From positions 1 through 12,654 of the forward strand of contig CAKSBK010000005.1 of the NCBI GenBank assembly GCA_934438035.1: 12,654 nt of DNA, read 5' to 3'. Of the stretch, positions 1 through 6,814 are shown one piece after another. The DNA comes from an uncultured Christensenellaceae bacterium. Its GTDB lineage: Bacteria; Bacillota; Clostridia; Christensenellales; Christensenellaceae. Each line of letters starts with the position of its first letter. The first letter of the stretch is position 1. A program made the position numbers and the translations under genes. The notes below the pieces were generated by a model. That model saw only the letters and a program-made list of their open reading frames with translations. It was not told the DNA's origin and made no database searches.

Positions 1-1885
1 GGTGCATTCCCAAAACTCTTCCTCTTCTCTTATTTAAATCACCCATTATATCGCCTGTAAAGTCGTTGGGAACAATTACATGCGCTTTGCCGATAGGCTC
101 TAAAATAACAGGGTTTGCCTCTGCGCACGCCGCTTTATACGCAAGCCTTGCAGCGGATTTAAAAGCAACTTCTTTTGAATCAACCGGGTGATATTTTCCG
201 TCAAAGAGTGTCGCTCTTATGTTAACCATGGGATAACCCGCAAGAACGCCCGTCTTCATGGATTCAACAAGACCCTTTTCAACAGCGGGAACGTATTCCT
301 TAGGAACAACGCCGCCGACTATCGCATTTACAAATTCAAACTCGGGACCGTCGTAAATAGGCTCAAATTTAATCTGTACAACGCCGAACTGACCCGAACC
401 GCCGGACTGTTTCTTATGTTTTCCTTCTGCGGAAGCAGCCTTTTTAATGGTTTCTCTGTAAGCAACTCTAGGCTCTTTTAGAACTGCGTCAACGCCGAAT
501 TTATTCTTGAGCTTTTTGCAGATTACGTCAAGATGTCTTTCGCCCATTCCGTTAACAAGCGTATCGCCCGTCTCGGGGTTTGAGGTAACCGTAAACGTAG
601 GATCTTCTTCTTCCAGTCTGTGAAGTCCCGCAAATACCTTTTCTTCTTCTCCCTGCTTCTTTGCGGTAACCGCAAGCGATATGCAGGGCTCTCCGAACTC
701 TATGGGTTCAAACTCAAGCTTAGAGGCTGGTGTGCAAAGCGTATCGCCCGTCTTGGTAAACTGAAGCTTGGGAATCGCGCCGATATCGCCCGCAGAAAGC
801 TTAGTTACCGCCTCAAGCTTCTTTCCTCTCATTATGTTTATGCTTGAGAATTTCTCCTGTTTGCCGGAATTTATGTTGAAAACGGCAGTGGAGGCCGTAA
901 GCTCTCCTCTTATAACCTTTATTATATTGATTTTTCCTAAGAAGGGGTCTGCAATAGTCTTTAAAACCTGCGCAGCAAATTCTCCGTCCTTTGAAACGGG
1001 AACTTCAACCTCTTCATCGCCCGCCTTTGCAAGGAAAGGCTGTCCCTTATCCGCCGTCGGCATGTAAGTTACTATCGCGTCCATAAGCGCCAAAACGCCG
1101 CGGTTCTTAAGAGCAGACGCCGCAAAAACAGGAATGACGTCAAGAGTTAAAATGCCCTCGTAAAGACCCTTTTCTATTTCCTCAGGCGAAATCTCCTCTC
1201 CCTCTAAATACTTGTCCATAAGCGTTTCGTCATTCTGCGCAGCATTTTCCACCATCTGCTCGTGATACATTTCAAAATCCGCCTCAAGCTCTTCGGGAAT
1301 GGGAACTTCCTTTAAGCCCGCGTTTTCGGTGTATTCATATGCTTTTCCCGCAAAAATATCGACATAGCCGTAAAGCTTCTCGCCTTTCATCATAGGAAGC
1401 TGCATAACGGTTGCGGGGGTGCCGAATTTTACTTTAACGTCGTCAAATGCGCTTGTAAAGTTCGCGTTGTCCTTATCTATTCCGTTAATTACAACAGCCA
1501 TGGGCTTGTTGTGCTTCTTTAAATATTTATATGCCTTTTCAGAGCCTACTCCCACGCCGCTTATCGAGCTCGTAAAAATAAGAGCGCAGTCTGCAAGATA
1601 ATAAGCTTCCGTAGTTTCGCCTATAAAGTCAAACTTACCGGGTGCGTCAATAAAATTTATCTTCTTACCTTTCCATTCAATAGGCGCAAGCGCCGACATA
1701 ATGGAAAAGCCTCTTTCTATCTCTTCGGGGTCAAAGTCCGTAACGGTGTTCCCGTCTTCAACCTTACCTATTCTGTCCGTTAAGCCCGCGTTATTAAGCA
1801 TGGTTTCGATCATGGTGGTTTTTCCCTCGCCGCCACGACCGACTAACGCAATGTTAATAATATCCGCCGCTTCATAATTTTTCAT
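1..1885 (-). CDS. Elongation factor G-like translational GTPase (C-terminus cut by window edge)
   Basis: I read 628 codons on the minus strand from an ATG at 1885-1883, preceded by a good Shine-Dalgarno GGAGGA (1892-1897). EF-G proteins are about 690 residues, so roughly the last 60 (end of domain V) lie outside the window. The P-loop GRGGEGKTT (residues 16-24) heads a G domain, and typical EF-G segments follow: ASALKNRGV in the G5 region, NGMGERHLDV, a GGSGQFG region, and NKRRGRVLGM at the cut end. Canonical EF-G drives ribosomal translocation with GTP. This protein belongs to the EF-G-like paralogues common in Clostridia, whose role is less clear. Several G-motif residues differ from canonical EF-G: RGFSI (58-62) for RGITI, DAPGK (Lys84) for DTPGH, and NGID (134-137) for NKxD. 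It may therefore not be the housekeeping factor. The family assignment is firm; the function is not. Confidence 0.9.
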   Translation of the reverse strand, partial: MKNYEAADIINIALVGRGGEGKTTMIETMLNNAGLTDRIGKVEDGNTVTDFDPEEIERGFSIMSALAPIEWKGKKINFIDAPGKFDFIGETTEAYYLADCALIFTSSISGVGVGSEKAYKYLKKHNKPMAVVINGIDKDNANFTSAFDDVKVKFGTPATVMQLPMMKGEKLYGYVDIFAGKAYEYTENAGLKEVPIPEELEADFEMYHEQMVENAAQNDETLMDKYLEGEEISPEEIEKGLYEGILTLDVIPVFAASALKNRGVLALMDAIVTYMPTADKGQPFLAKAGDEEVEVPVSKDGEFAAQVLKTIADPFLGKINIIKVIRGELTASTAVFNINSGKQEKFSSINIMRGKKLEAVTKLSAGDIGAIPKLQFTKTGDTLCTPASKLEFEPIEFGEPCISLAVTAKKQGEEEKVFAGLHRLEEEDPTFTVTSNPETGDTLVNGMGERHLDVICKKLKNKFGVDAVLKEPRVAYRETIKKAASAEGKHKKQSGGSGQFGVVQIKFEPIYDGPEFEFVNAIVGGVVPKEYVPAVEKGLVESMKTGVLAGYPMVNIRATLFDGKYHPVDSKEVAFKSAARLAYKAACAEANPVILEPIGKAHVIVPNDFTGDIMGDLNKRRGRVLGMH

Positions 1886-1993
1886 ATCAGTTCCTCCGTT
1901 TTCTTTTTCTTCCGGCATAAATATAGAAAAAACAAATGCACTTACTTAAAAAATCAATCGTTTAAATTAAAGCTATTATTATGCCTCATATAA

Positions 1994-2002
1994 ATAATAT
2001 CA
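1994..2002 (-). promoter_or_regulatory. Possible extended -10 promoter for the EF-G-like gene
   Basis: Read on the minus strand this is TG-A-TATTAT, an extended -10 element, inside a very AT-rich stretch. No well-spaced -35 was found; a TTGTCT lies too far upstream. Transcription from here would leave a leader of roughly 100 nt before the EF-G-like ATG. Confidence 0.35.
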
Positions 2003-2078
2003 GATTTATATATAAAAATAAAGACAATTTTTATTTTTTAATAGATTTTACGACTCATTTATGAGATAATAGTAAAAA

Positions 2079-2087
2079 TGATATAAG
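2079..2087 (+). promoter_or_regulatory. Possible extended -10 promoter for the acidic membrane protein operon
   Basis: TG-A-TATAAG is an extended -10 element 77 bp upstream of the ATG at 2164. The -35 position has no good match, and it overlaps a short inverted repeat, CTCAT-TT-ATGAG (2054-2065), that could be a regulator site. The intergenic block 1886-2163 is otherwise AT-rich with no coding content. Confidence 0.4.
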
Positions 2088-2107
2088 GGGTAATTTGTAT
2101 TTACGTA

Positions 2108-2134
2108 TATATGACGAAAGGTTTTTCGCATATA
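2108..2134 (+). repeat. Inverted repeat / leader hairpin
   Basis: TATATG (2108-2113) pairs with CATATA (2129-2134). After one bulged A (2114), CGAAA (2115-2119) pairs with TTTCG (2124-2128) around a GGTT loop, giving 11 base pairs. It lies between the candidate promoter and the start codon at 2164, so it would be in the mRNA leader. It could equally be a protein-binding operator. No poly-T follows, so it is not a terminator. Confidence 0.5.
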
Positions 2135-2163
2135 CCGCATAAACTATTCAAGAGGTATTTTCA

Positions 2164-2724
2164 ATGAACGAAAACTTAAACGAGACGACAAACGAAAAAA
2201 ACGACTCTTTAACTCAAAAAGAAGAGACGTTAACGGATAACGCCGCAGAGGATAACGCTGTAAAAGCCGAAGACACCGCAAACGAGAAAGCCGCCTTGGT
2301 ATCTTTAAAAGAAGATGAACCCGAGCAAGAAGAGGCGGATACACAAAACGAAGAAGACGAACAGGAAGATGAAAATGACGAAGAAGAAAATATAAGCCCG
2401 TTTTTCAAAAAGCTGCGCAGCTTTTCACCCAAAAAAGCAAAGCGCTTCCAAATAATATACGGCATTTTCTGCGGAATAATATGCTACCTGCTTTTGATTT
2501 TCCAGGAGCTTTTAAGAGACATAGTTCCCGATATTGAAAACAATCAGCTTATAATATACATAGTTTTCGGCGTCATGGCAGCGATAATCGTACTCAACAT
2601 AAAAATGGGCAAGAAAACCGGTTGGGATATGATTCCTTACCGTCTCGGTCTTGCGGGCGGCGTAGGAATAGCAATAGTAGCATATATACTTTATCACCTG
2701 ATAACAAAAGGCACTTTAGCCTAA
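2164..2724 (+). CDS. Membrane protein with a long acidic N-terminal head, unknown function
   Basis: This 186-residue protein has two contrasting halves. Residues 1-78 are hydrophilic and probably disordered: Asn/Glu-rich at first, then a dense Glu/Asp stretch from about 49 to 76. Residues 80-95 are basic (FFKKLRSFSPKKAKRF), as expected next to a membrane. Three hydrophobic helices follow at about 96-117, 128-146 and 161-180, ending in a short ITKGTLA tail. No signal peptide or catalytic motif is visible. By the positive-inside rule the acidic head is probably cytoplasmic. The start is supported by AGAGG (about 2150) upstream of the ATG. A compact hairpin separates it from thrB downstream. I do not recognise the family, and the only inference is an integral membrane protein. 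Confidence 0.75.
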   Translation: MNENLNETTNEKNDSLTQKEETLTDNAAEDNAVKAEDTANEKAALVSLKEDEPEQEEADTQNEEDEQEDENDEEENISPFFKKLRSFSPKKAKRFQIIYGIFCGIICYLLLIFQELLRDIVPDIENNQLIIYIVFGVMAAIIVLNIKMGKKTGWDMIPYRLGLAGGVGIAIVAYILYHLITKGTLA

Positions 2725-2730
2725 CAAATT

Positions 2731-2750
2731 CCGCAGACGTCCGTCTGCGG
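2731..2750 (+). terminator. Perfect 9-bp GC-rich hairpin between the membrane protein gene and thrB
   Basis: CCGCAGACG and CGTCTGCGG are perfect reverse complements separated by two bases, starting 6 nt after the stop codon at 2722-2724. The following TATTATAATT is A/T-rich but not a U-run, so it may be a weak terminator or an mRNA-processing/stability hairpin that still allows read-through into thrB. Confidence 0.5.
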
Positions 2751-2772
2751 TATTATAATTATGAGGTAATTT

Positions 2773-3681
2773 ATGAAAGGTAAAATTTACAGCGCAAAAA
2801 CCCCGGCTTCCAGCGCAAACATGGGCGTCGGTTTTGATTCAACCGGTCTTGCGGTAAAAATATATAACGAAGTTCATTTTTTTGAAACCGAAGAGGGACT
2901 CGTAATAGAGCTTAACACGCCTAACGATTTTATTCCCAAGGATAAAAGAAATCTAATATACCGCGCAGCCGAATATACCGCAAAAACCTGCGGAAAAACG
3001 CTGCCGGGAATATATATGAAGCAATTTGACAGCATCCCCGGAACAAGGGGCCTCGGCAGCTCCGCCGCTTGTATTGTAAACGGAATACTTATTGCGAATA
3101 CTCTTTTAGATCTGAATTTAAATAAGCAGGAAATATTAAATATAGCAACTGCGCTCGAAGGTCACCCGGATAACGTAGCTCCCGCCATATACGGCGGAGT
3201 GTGCATAAGCGCGGTTGACGACGGAAAAGTCGTTTCGCACCCGATAAGCGTTAAAGACGACCTTGCGGTATGCGTAGCGGTTCCCTCTTTTACGCTTTCA
3301 ACCAGAAAAGCTCGCTCCGTTCTTCCCGAAAGCGTATCTATGGCAGACGCAATTAACAATATTTCAAGAGAGGGGCTGTTAGTTTCCGCACTCTATTCCG
3401 GCAATTACTCGCTTTTGCCTACCGCTCTTCAGGATAGGCTTCATCAGCCTTACAGAAAGCGTCTTATTGCAGGATATGATAAAGTCGTTAACGCCGCAAA
3501 GCAGTGCGGAGCATATGCAAGCTGTATTTCCGGCGCAGGCCCCACAATACTTTCTTTTATACCTGCGGCTTTGTCCGATTTTGAAGAAAATTTAAATAAA
3601 AAGCTTGCAAACATTGCAGGCGGCTGGCAGGCTATCGTTTGCCCGTTTGATAAAGACGGTGCGGCAGTAACAGAAATATGA
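2773..3681 (+). CDS. thrB: Homoserine kinase (ThrB, GHMP kinase family)
   Basis: Homoserine kinase phosphorylates L-homoserine with ATP to O-phospho-L-homoserine, the penultimate step of threonine synthesis, in the cytoplasm. The 302-residue length is normal for ThrB. The three GHMP motifs are present in order: PASSANMGVGFDSTG (11-25, substrate end), PGTRGLGSSAAC (about 89-100, the ATP phosphate-binding loop), and SGAGPT near residue 258. EGHPDNVAPAIYGG (129-142) is also diagnostic of ThrB among GHMP kinases. The ATG is preceded by GAGG 6-7 nt upstream. No other threonine gene (thrC, hom) is adjacent, so it is an isolated pathway gene here. A membrane-protein gene begins 32 bp downstream, likely on the same transcript. 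I am confident of the family and the specific function. Confidence 0.95.
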   Translation: MKGKIYSAKTPASSANMGVGFDSTGLAVKIYNEVHFFETEEGLVIELNTPNDFIPKDKRNLIYRAAEYTAKTCGKTLPGIYMKQFDSIPGTRGLGSSAACIVNGILIANTLLDLNLNKQEILNIATALEGHPDNVAPAIYGGVCISAVDDGKVVSHPISVKDDLAVCVAVPSFTLSTRKARSVLPESVSMADAINNISREGLLVSALYSGNYSLLPTALQDRLHQPYRKRLIAGYDKVVNAAKQCGAYASCISGAGPTILSFIPAALSDFEENLNKKLANIAGGWQAIVCPFDKDGAAVTEI

Positions 3682-3713
3682 TTTTTTAAACTATTAACAA
3701 AGGAGATTTTAAA

Positions 3714-4346
3714 ATGAACATAGTTCCTGATTTAGAACAATTTCAAAACACAGACCCCGAAGCCTTTAGGATTCTTCTCTTAGTTTTATGCGTTATAAGC
3801 GTAATCGCAACAGTTTTCGCTCTTATAATGTACATTTTTGAAGCCATAGGGCTTTACTCCGTAGCAAAGCGCAGGGGGCTTAAGCATCCGTTTATGGCAT
3901 GGATACCCTACACAAACACATATCTTTTCGGCAAGACTGCCGAACAATATGAAACTGCGGTTAAAGGAAAATCAAAGAACTATAAATCAATACTTTTATG
4001 CTTATCGATTATACTTACCGCCGTCACCGTGCTTTTCAACGTAGTTATATACGCTCTTTCAAATTCAATAGTTTACCTTGCGCAAGATTGTGCATACAAC
4101 TCCGACGCAATCGTTCTTATAATATCGTTAATTCTTTTATATATCGCTATGCTTGTGGTTTCGGTAATATACTCCGTGTTTTATTTTATCGCGCTTCATA
4201 AAATTTACCGCTCTTTTTCAACCAAAAGCTCAACGCTGCTCCTTATTTTCTCTATAATATTCCCCGTCATCGTTCCCTTCGTTATTTTCGCTTCGAGAAA
4301 AAAGGACGACGGCTTTATAGAGCTTAACGAAATGAGAAAAAATTAA
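3714..4346 (+). CDS. Four-helix membrane protein, unknown function
   Basis: This 210-residue protein has hydrophobic segments at about 19-48, 92-116, 131-163 and 174-194. Between the first and second helices is the polar segment AKRRGLKHPFMAWIPYTNTY followed by LFGKTAEQYE. I associate the KRRG.KHP.(L/M)AWIP pattern with uncharacterised small membrane proteins of Clostridia. The C-terminus is charged (SRKKDDGFIELNEMRKN). The start is well supported by AAAGGAG 8 nt upstream of the ATG. It follows thrB after 32 bp and is probably co-transcribed, but no link to threonine synthesis is evident. The adjacent intergenic region contains a decayed copy of this gene (4498-4764), so the locus has undergone tandem duplication. 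Function unknown. Confidence 0.8.
   Translation: MNIVPDLEQFQNTDPEAFRILLLVLCVISVIATVFALIMYIFEAIGLYSVAKRRGLKHPFMAWIPYTNTYLFGKTAEQYETAVKGKSKNYKSILLCLSIILTAVTVLFNVVIYALSNSIVYLAQDCAYNSDAIVLIISLILLYIAMLVVSVIYSVFYFIALHKIYRSFSTKSSTLLLIFSIIFPVIVPFVIFASRKKDDGFIELNEMRKN
4313..4332 (+). repeat. 20-bp direct repeat, first copy (second at 4731-4750)
   Basis: The bases coding for FIELNE at the end of the four-helix membrane protein are repeated without mismatch (20/20) at 4731-4750. The second copy ends a decayed paralogue, so the repeat is the trace of a gene duplication rather than a mobile-element end. Confidence 0.8.
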
Positions 4347-4395
4347 GCGCCTATAGAATAACGCCGCGTTGCAAACGCATACGCATATTTTAAAA

Positions 4396-4404
4396 TGATA
4401 TAAT
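4396..4404 (+). promoter_or_regulatory. Possible extended -10 promoter
   Basis: TG-A-TATAAT is a perfect extended -10, 50 bp after the stop of the four-helix membrane protein. No good -35 lies at 16-18 bp. It may be the relic promoter of the decayed paralogue downstream. A terminator-like hairpin begins almost at the predicted start site, so any transcript would be short. Confidence 0.35.
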
Positions 4405-4407
4405 AAG

Positions 4408-4453
4408 AAGCGTAACAAAATAGAGAAATGTCTTTTTGTTGCGCTTTATTTTT
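4408..4453 (+). terminator. Terminator-like hairpin after the thrB-membrane protein cluster
   Basis: Positions 4408-4420 pair with 4434-4446 over 13 base pairs, one of them a G-U wobble, around a 13-nt loop. The sequence after the stem is TATTTTTAT. It lies about 60 bp past the stop at 4346 and is the best candidate end of the upstream operon. The stem is rather A/T-rich in its inner half. Confidence 0.5.
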
Positions 4454-4497
4454 ATGAAAGAAAACATGTATAATTACAGTTTTAATTTTTCCACAAG

Positions 4498-4764
4498 ACA
4501 TCATTTCAGGCGTTTGCGCTTTACGCCGTAATAATCCTCGCATTTTACGCCGCAAGCTATATTTAAAAAAAGGACTTTGCTCAGCCGCCAAGCGCAGAGG
4601 CGTTTCTTGCCTGCATACCGCATAGAACACTTTGCAAGAAAATAGCTTTTTTAAAAAAATACAGAGCTATATGAAACCGCCCTTTCAGGCTTGACGCAAA
4701 ATTAAAAAAGCTTTGGTTCGTTTAACACGTCTTTATAGAGCTTAACGAAAAATATGTAAATTAA
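4498..4764 (+). pseudogene. Decayed, internally deleted copy of the four-helix membrane protein gene
   Basis: Translating short stretches in different frames recovers the upstream 210-residue protein in the correct order. TSFQAF at 4498-4515 matches TDPEAF. GLCSAAKRRG at 4572-4601 matches GLYSVAKRRG. AFLACIPH at 4600-4623 matches PFMAWIPY. ELYETA at 4664-4681 matches EQYETA. FIELNE at 4732-4749 is identical, including a 20-nt perfect DNA match, and is followed by a few codons and TAA at 4762-4764. The frame changes between most of these blocks and there are in-frame stops. The part encoding helices 2-4 (roughly 360 bp) is missing. Together with the terminator-like hairpin this explains most of the 517-bp stretch without a gene at 4347-4863. 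The remaining sequence shows no coding potential. Confidence 0.8.
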
Positions 4765-4825
4765 AACATGCGTTTTTTCTAAAGCTTGCGACGGGAATTT
4801 TATTCTTTTAAACTATCGTTAATAA

Positions 4826-4834
4826 TGCTATAAT
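4826..4834 (+). promoter_or_regulatory. Extended -10 promoter of the Nudix-alaX operon
   Basis: TG-C-TATAAT is a perfect extended -10, 29 bp upstream of the ATG at 4864. TTTAAA at 4807-4812 (16-bp spacer) is a weak -35 candidate. The short predicted leader carries AGAGG (4854-4858) as ribosome-binding site. Confidence 0.55.
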
Positions 4835-4863
4835 ATCAACTGACAAAACACAAAGAGGCTATT

Positions 4864-5427
4864 ATGGAATATCTCGATATTGTTGACGAAAACGGAGAGC
4901 CTACCGGAAAAACAGTTGAAAGAGGCTTTGCTCACTCAAACGGCATACCTCACCGCACCTCTCACGTTTGGCTTATAAGAAAAAACGCTCGCAGGCAAAC
5001 GGAAATTTTATTGCAAAAGCGCAGCGACGTTAAAGACTGCTTTCCCGGCTGCTACGATATTTCAAGCGCAGGGCATATACCCGCCGGCAGCGATTTTCTG
5101 AATTCTGCCGTAAGAGAGCTTAAAGAAGAGCTCGGAATAACCGCAGACAAAAGCGAGCTTATATACATCGGCAGGCGCAAAGACGGCTTTTCTAAGGAGT
5201 TTTACGGAAAGGAATTTATTGACGTTCAAATAAGTAACGTATATCTTTTTAAATGTGAGCTTTCAAAAAGCGAAATGTCCCTTCAAAAAGAAGAGGTTTC
5301 GGACGTTCTTTGGCTGCCGCTTGAAACGGCGCTTTTTAAAGTTAAAAACAATGAATTTCCACATTGCATTGCCGCTGAAGAGCTTGAAATGATTATTAAA
5401 TATATATCGGAGCATGATATTTTATGA
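4864..5427 (+). CDS. Nudix hydrolase (IPP-isomerase-like subgroup)
   Basis: Nudix hydrolases cleave nucleoside diphosphates linked to another moiety, using a Mg2+-binding helix. The 187-residue protein carries the Nudix box at residues 70-92, starting GHIPAG and ending RELKEELGI, with RE and EE (84-85, 88-89) intact. The first box glutamate position (76) is serine, which I think occurs in this subgroup and probably does not abolish activity. The opening EYLDIVDENGEPTGK and the HRTSHVWLIR segment resemble the YfcD/Idi-like Nudix proteins whose substrates are poorly defined. It has its own extended -10 promoter. Its last 4 bp (ATGA, 5424-5427) overlap the start of the alanyl-tRNA editing gene, implying translational coupling. 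The fold is secure; the substrate is unknown. Confidence 0.9.
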   Translation: MEYLDIVDENGEPTGKTVERGFAHSNGIPHRTSHVWLIRKNARRQTEILLQKRSDVKDCFPGCYDISSAGHIPAGSDFLNSAVRELKEELGITADKSELIYIGRRKDGFSKEFYGKEFIDVQISNVYLFKCELSKSEMSLQKEEVSDVLWLPLETALFKVKNNEFPHCIAAEELEMIIKYISEHDIL

Positions 5428-6572
5428 AAACAGAACTTTTATACGACTCTGACAGCCACATATGCCGCTTTTTTGCAAACGTGGTATCCTGCGAAAAAAA
5501 GGACGGTTTTTATGACGCAGTGCTTGATAAAACTGCGTTCTTCCCGGGAGGCGGCGGTCAAAAAAGAGACGAGGGTAAAATCGGCAGTGCGGCTTTAACA
5601 GATATGTATACCGAAAACGGCAGGGTTCACCATATTTTAGACAGTGCGGTTTTTGGAGAAGTCGAATGCGTTTTAGATTATCCTCTGCGCTTTTCACGAA
5701 TGCAGAACCACTCGGGAGAACACCTCTTTTCCGGAATCATACACAATGCGACGGGCTTTGAAAACGTGGGCTTTCATATGGGAAACGAATTTATGACGAT
5801 TGACTTTTCGGGGGAAATCGATAAAGAGCTTATTTATAGCTGCGAGTTAAGGGCAAACGAAGCGATATATAAAAACATCCCCGTTAAAATCAGTTATCCC
5901 GATGAAAATGAACTTTCAGGGCTTTCCTACCGCAGCAAAAAAGAGCTTTCGGGCGATATAAGGATAGTTGAAATCCCGGGTATAGACGTCTGCGCCTGCT
6001 GTGCGCCGCATGTTATGAATACGGGCGAAATAGGAATTATAAAAGTCCTGGGCTTCATGCGCCACAGGGGCGGAACAAGGATATTTCTCACCTGCGGAAG
6101 CTCAGCGTTTTTTGACTACGTTTCAAAAAACGACTCCGTTAAAAAAATCGGCGAGCTCACCTCTTCTAAACCGGAGGAAGTCTTATCGGCGGTAAACTGC
6201 CTTTTAGAGCAAAACCGCGCTGTAAACCAGGAGCTTTATGAAGCCAATAAAAAATATATAGACTGCGTTTTGAAAACCGCCGAAAAAAATGAAAAAAGCA
6301 TATGCCTATATTTTTCCGGCTTAGGCTACGACCTTTTAAGATACGCCGCAACGGAGCTTTTAAAGCTTACCTCAAAAGCCGCCGTCGCTTTAAGCGAAAA
6401 ACCCGAGGGCGGCTACGCATTTGTCTGCGCAAGCAAAACTCTTGACCTTAAAGCGGTAACTGCGGATTTAAGATCCGCTCTTAACGCAAGAGGCGGCGGC
6501 AAAAGCACAATGACAGAGGGAAGCATAAACGCAAGCAAAGAAGACATTGATTCCTTTTTTAACGCATTATAA
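5424..6572 (+). CDS. alaX: Alanyl-tRNA editing protein, AlaX type with C-terminal DHHA1 domain
   Basis: AlaX proteins are free-standing relatives of the alanyl-tRNA synthetase editing domain. They hydrolyse mischarged Ser-tRNA(Ala) (sometimes Gly-tRNA(Ala)) in trans, protecting translation fidelity in the cytoplasm. This 382-residue protein has FFPGGGGQ (39-46) from the N-terminal barrel. The zinc/catalytic set is HSGEH (H96, H100) plus CCAPH (C192, H196), so both the HxxxH and CxxxH halves are present. RHRGGTRI (214-221) matches the editing domain, and a DHHA1-like C-terminal domain runs from about 290 with ARGGGKSTMTEG near the end. No aminoacylation domain is present, so it is not AlaRS. 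The ATG overlaps the Nudix stop by 4 bp, with GGAG at 5409-5412. The sequence just after its stop carries an IS200 transposase remnant. Confidence 0.92.
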   Translation: MKTELLYDSDSHICRFFANVVSCEKKDGFYDAVLDKTAFFPGGGGQKRDEGKIGSAALTDMYTENGRVHHILDSAVFGEVECVLDYPLRFSRMQNHSGEHLFSGIIHNATGFENVGFHMGNEFMTIDFSGEIDKELIYSCELRANEAIYKNIPVKISYPDENELSGLSYRSKKELSGDIRIVEIPGIDVCACCAPHVMNTGEIGIIKVLGFMRHRGGTRIFLTCGSSAFFDYVSKNDSVKKIGELTSSKPEEVLSAVNCLLEQNRAVNQELYEANKKYIDCVLKTAEKNEKSICLYFSGLGYDLLRYAATELLKLTSKAAVALSEKPEGGYAFVCASKTLDLKAVTADLRSALNARGGGKSTMTEGSINASKEDIDSFFNAL

Positions 6573-6686
6573 ATTTCCGCCCGCTATGGTCTGTCTGCTT
6601 TCATATTTCGTCGCAAATACTGTATGGTACTTACAATTCCGCTTGCTATGCGCTAAACAATTTACGGCATTATTTTGTTTATCCAT
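6567..6686 (-). pseudogene. N-terminal remnant of an IS200-type TnpA transposase
   Basis: From the ATG at 6686-6684 the minus strand reads 39 codons and then TAA at 6569-6567. It contains MDKQNNAVNCLAHSK and NCKYHTVFATKYESRQ, matching the characteristic start of IS200 transposases (LAHSKWNCKYH.VF.PKYRRQ). Full-length TnpA is about 150 residues. The HUH histidine pair and catalytic tyrosine lie in the missing part, so this stump cannot act. The retained start region includes AGCAGGA as ribosome-binding site and an inverted repeat just upstream. The similarity stops where the convergent alaX gene ends, so the right part of the element was lost there. I am confident of the family on the N-terminal signature. 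No matching right end is visible in the window. Confidence 0.8.
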
Positions 6687-6698
6687 TTTAATGTCCTG

Positions 6699-6748
6699 CT
6701 AATGTGTTTTGTTTTTTGCTGACAGGCTTCTTTACTTTATCACATTAG
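6699..6748 (-). repeat. Inverted repeat in the leader of the IS200 remnant
   Basis: On the minus strand CTAATGTG (6748-6741) pairs with CACATTAG (6706-6699), 8 bp perfect. The second arm overlaps the start of the AGCAGGA ribosome-binding site of the tnpA stump. IS200 elements are known to limit transposase translation with a 5' leader stem-loop, and this looks like its remains. A second small hairpin, ATGCG-CGCAT (6782-6796), may be part of the old element end. Confidence 0.5.
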
Positions 6749-6814
6749 GAGTTTTTTTCTCATCGCTTAAGCTTTCCTTTTATGCGTCTATCGCATGGTT
6801 TTCGGTATAAAATT

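Noticed and set aside
188..1601. Several plus-strand ORFs of 60-100 codons inside the EF-G-like gene
   Set aside because: All are antisense to a continuous 628-codon EF-G-like reading frame and have no family features.
2754..2766. TATAAT just upstream of thrB as a dedicated promoter
   Set aside because: There is no -35 at the right spacing, and the predicted start would fall on the thrB ribosome-binding site.
4343..4630. A 95-codon minus-strand ORF in the intergenic region
   Set aside because: It runs antisense through the decayed membrane-protein copy and the terminator-like hairpin. No motif or ribosome-binding site was seen.
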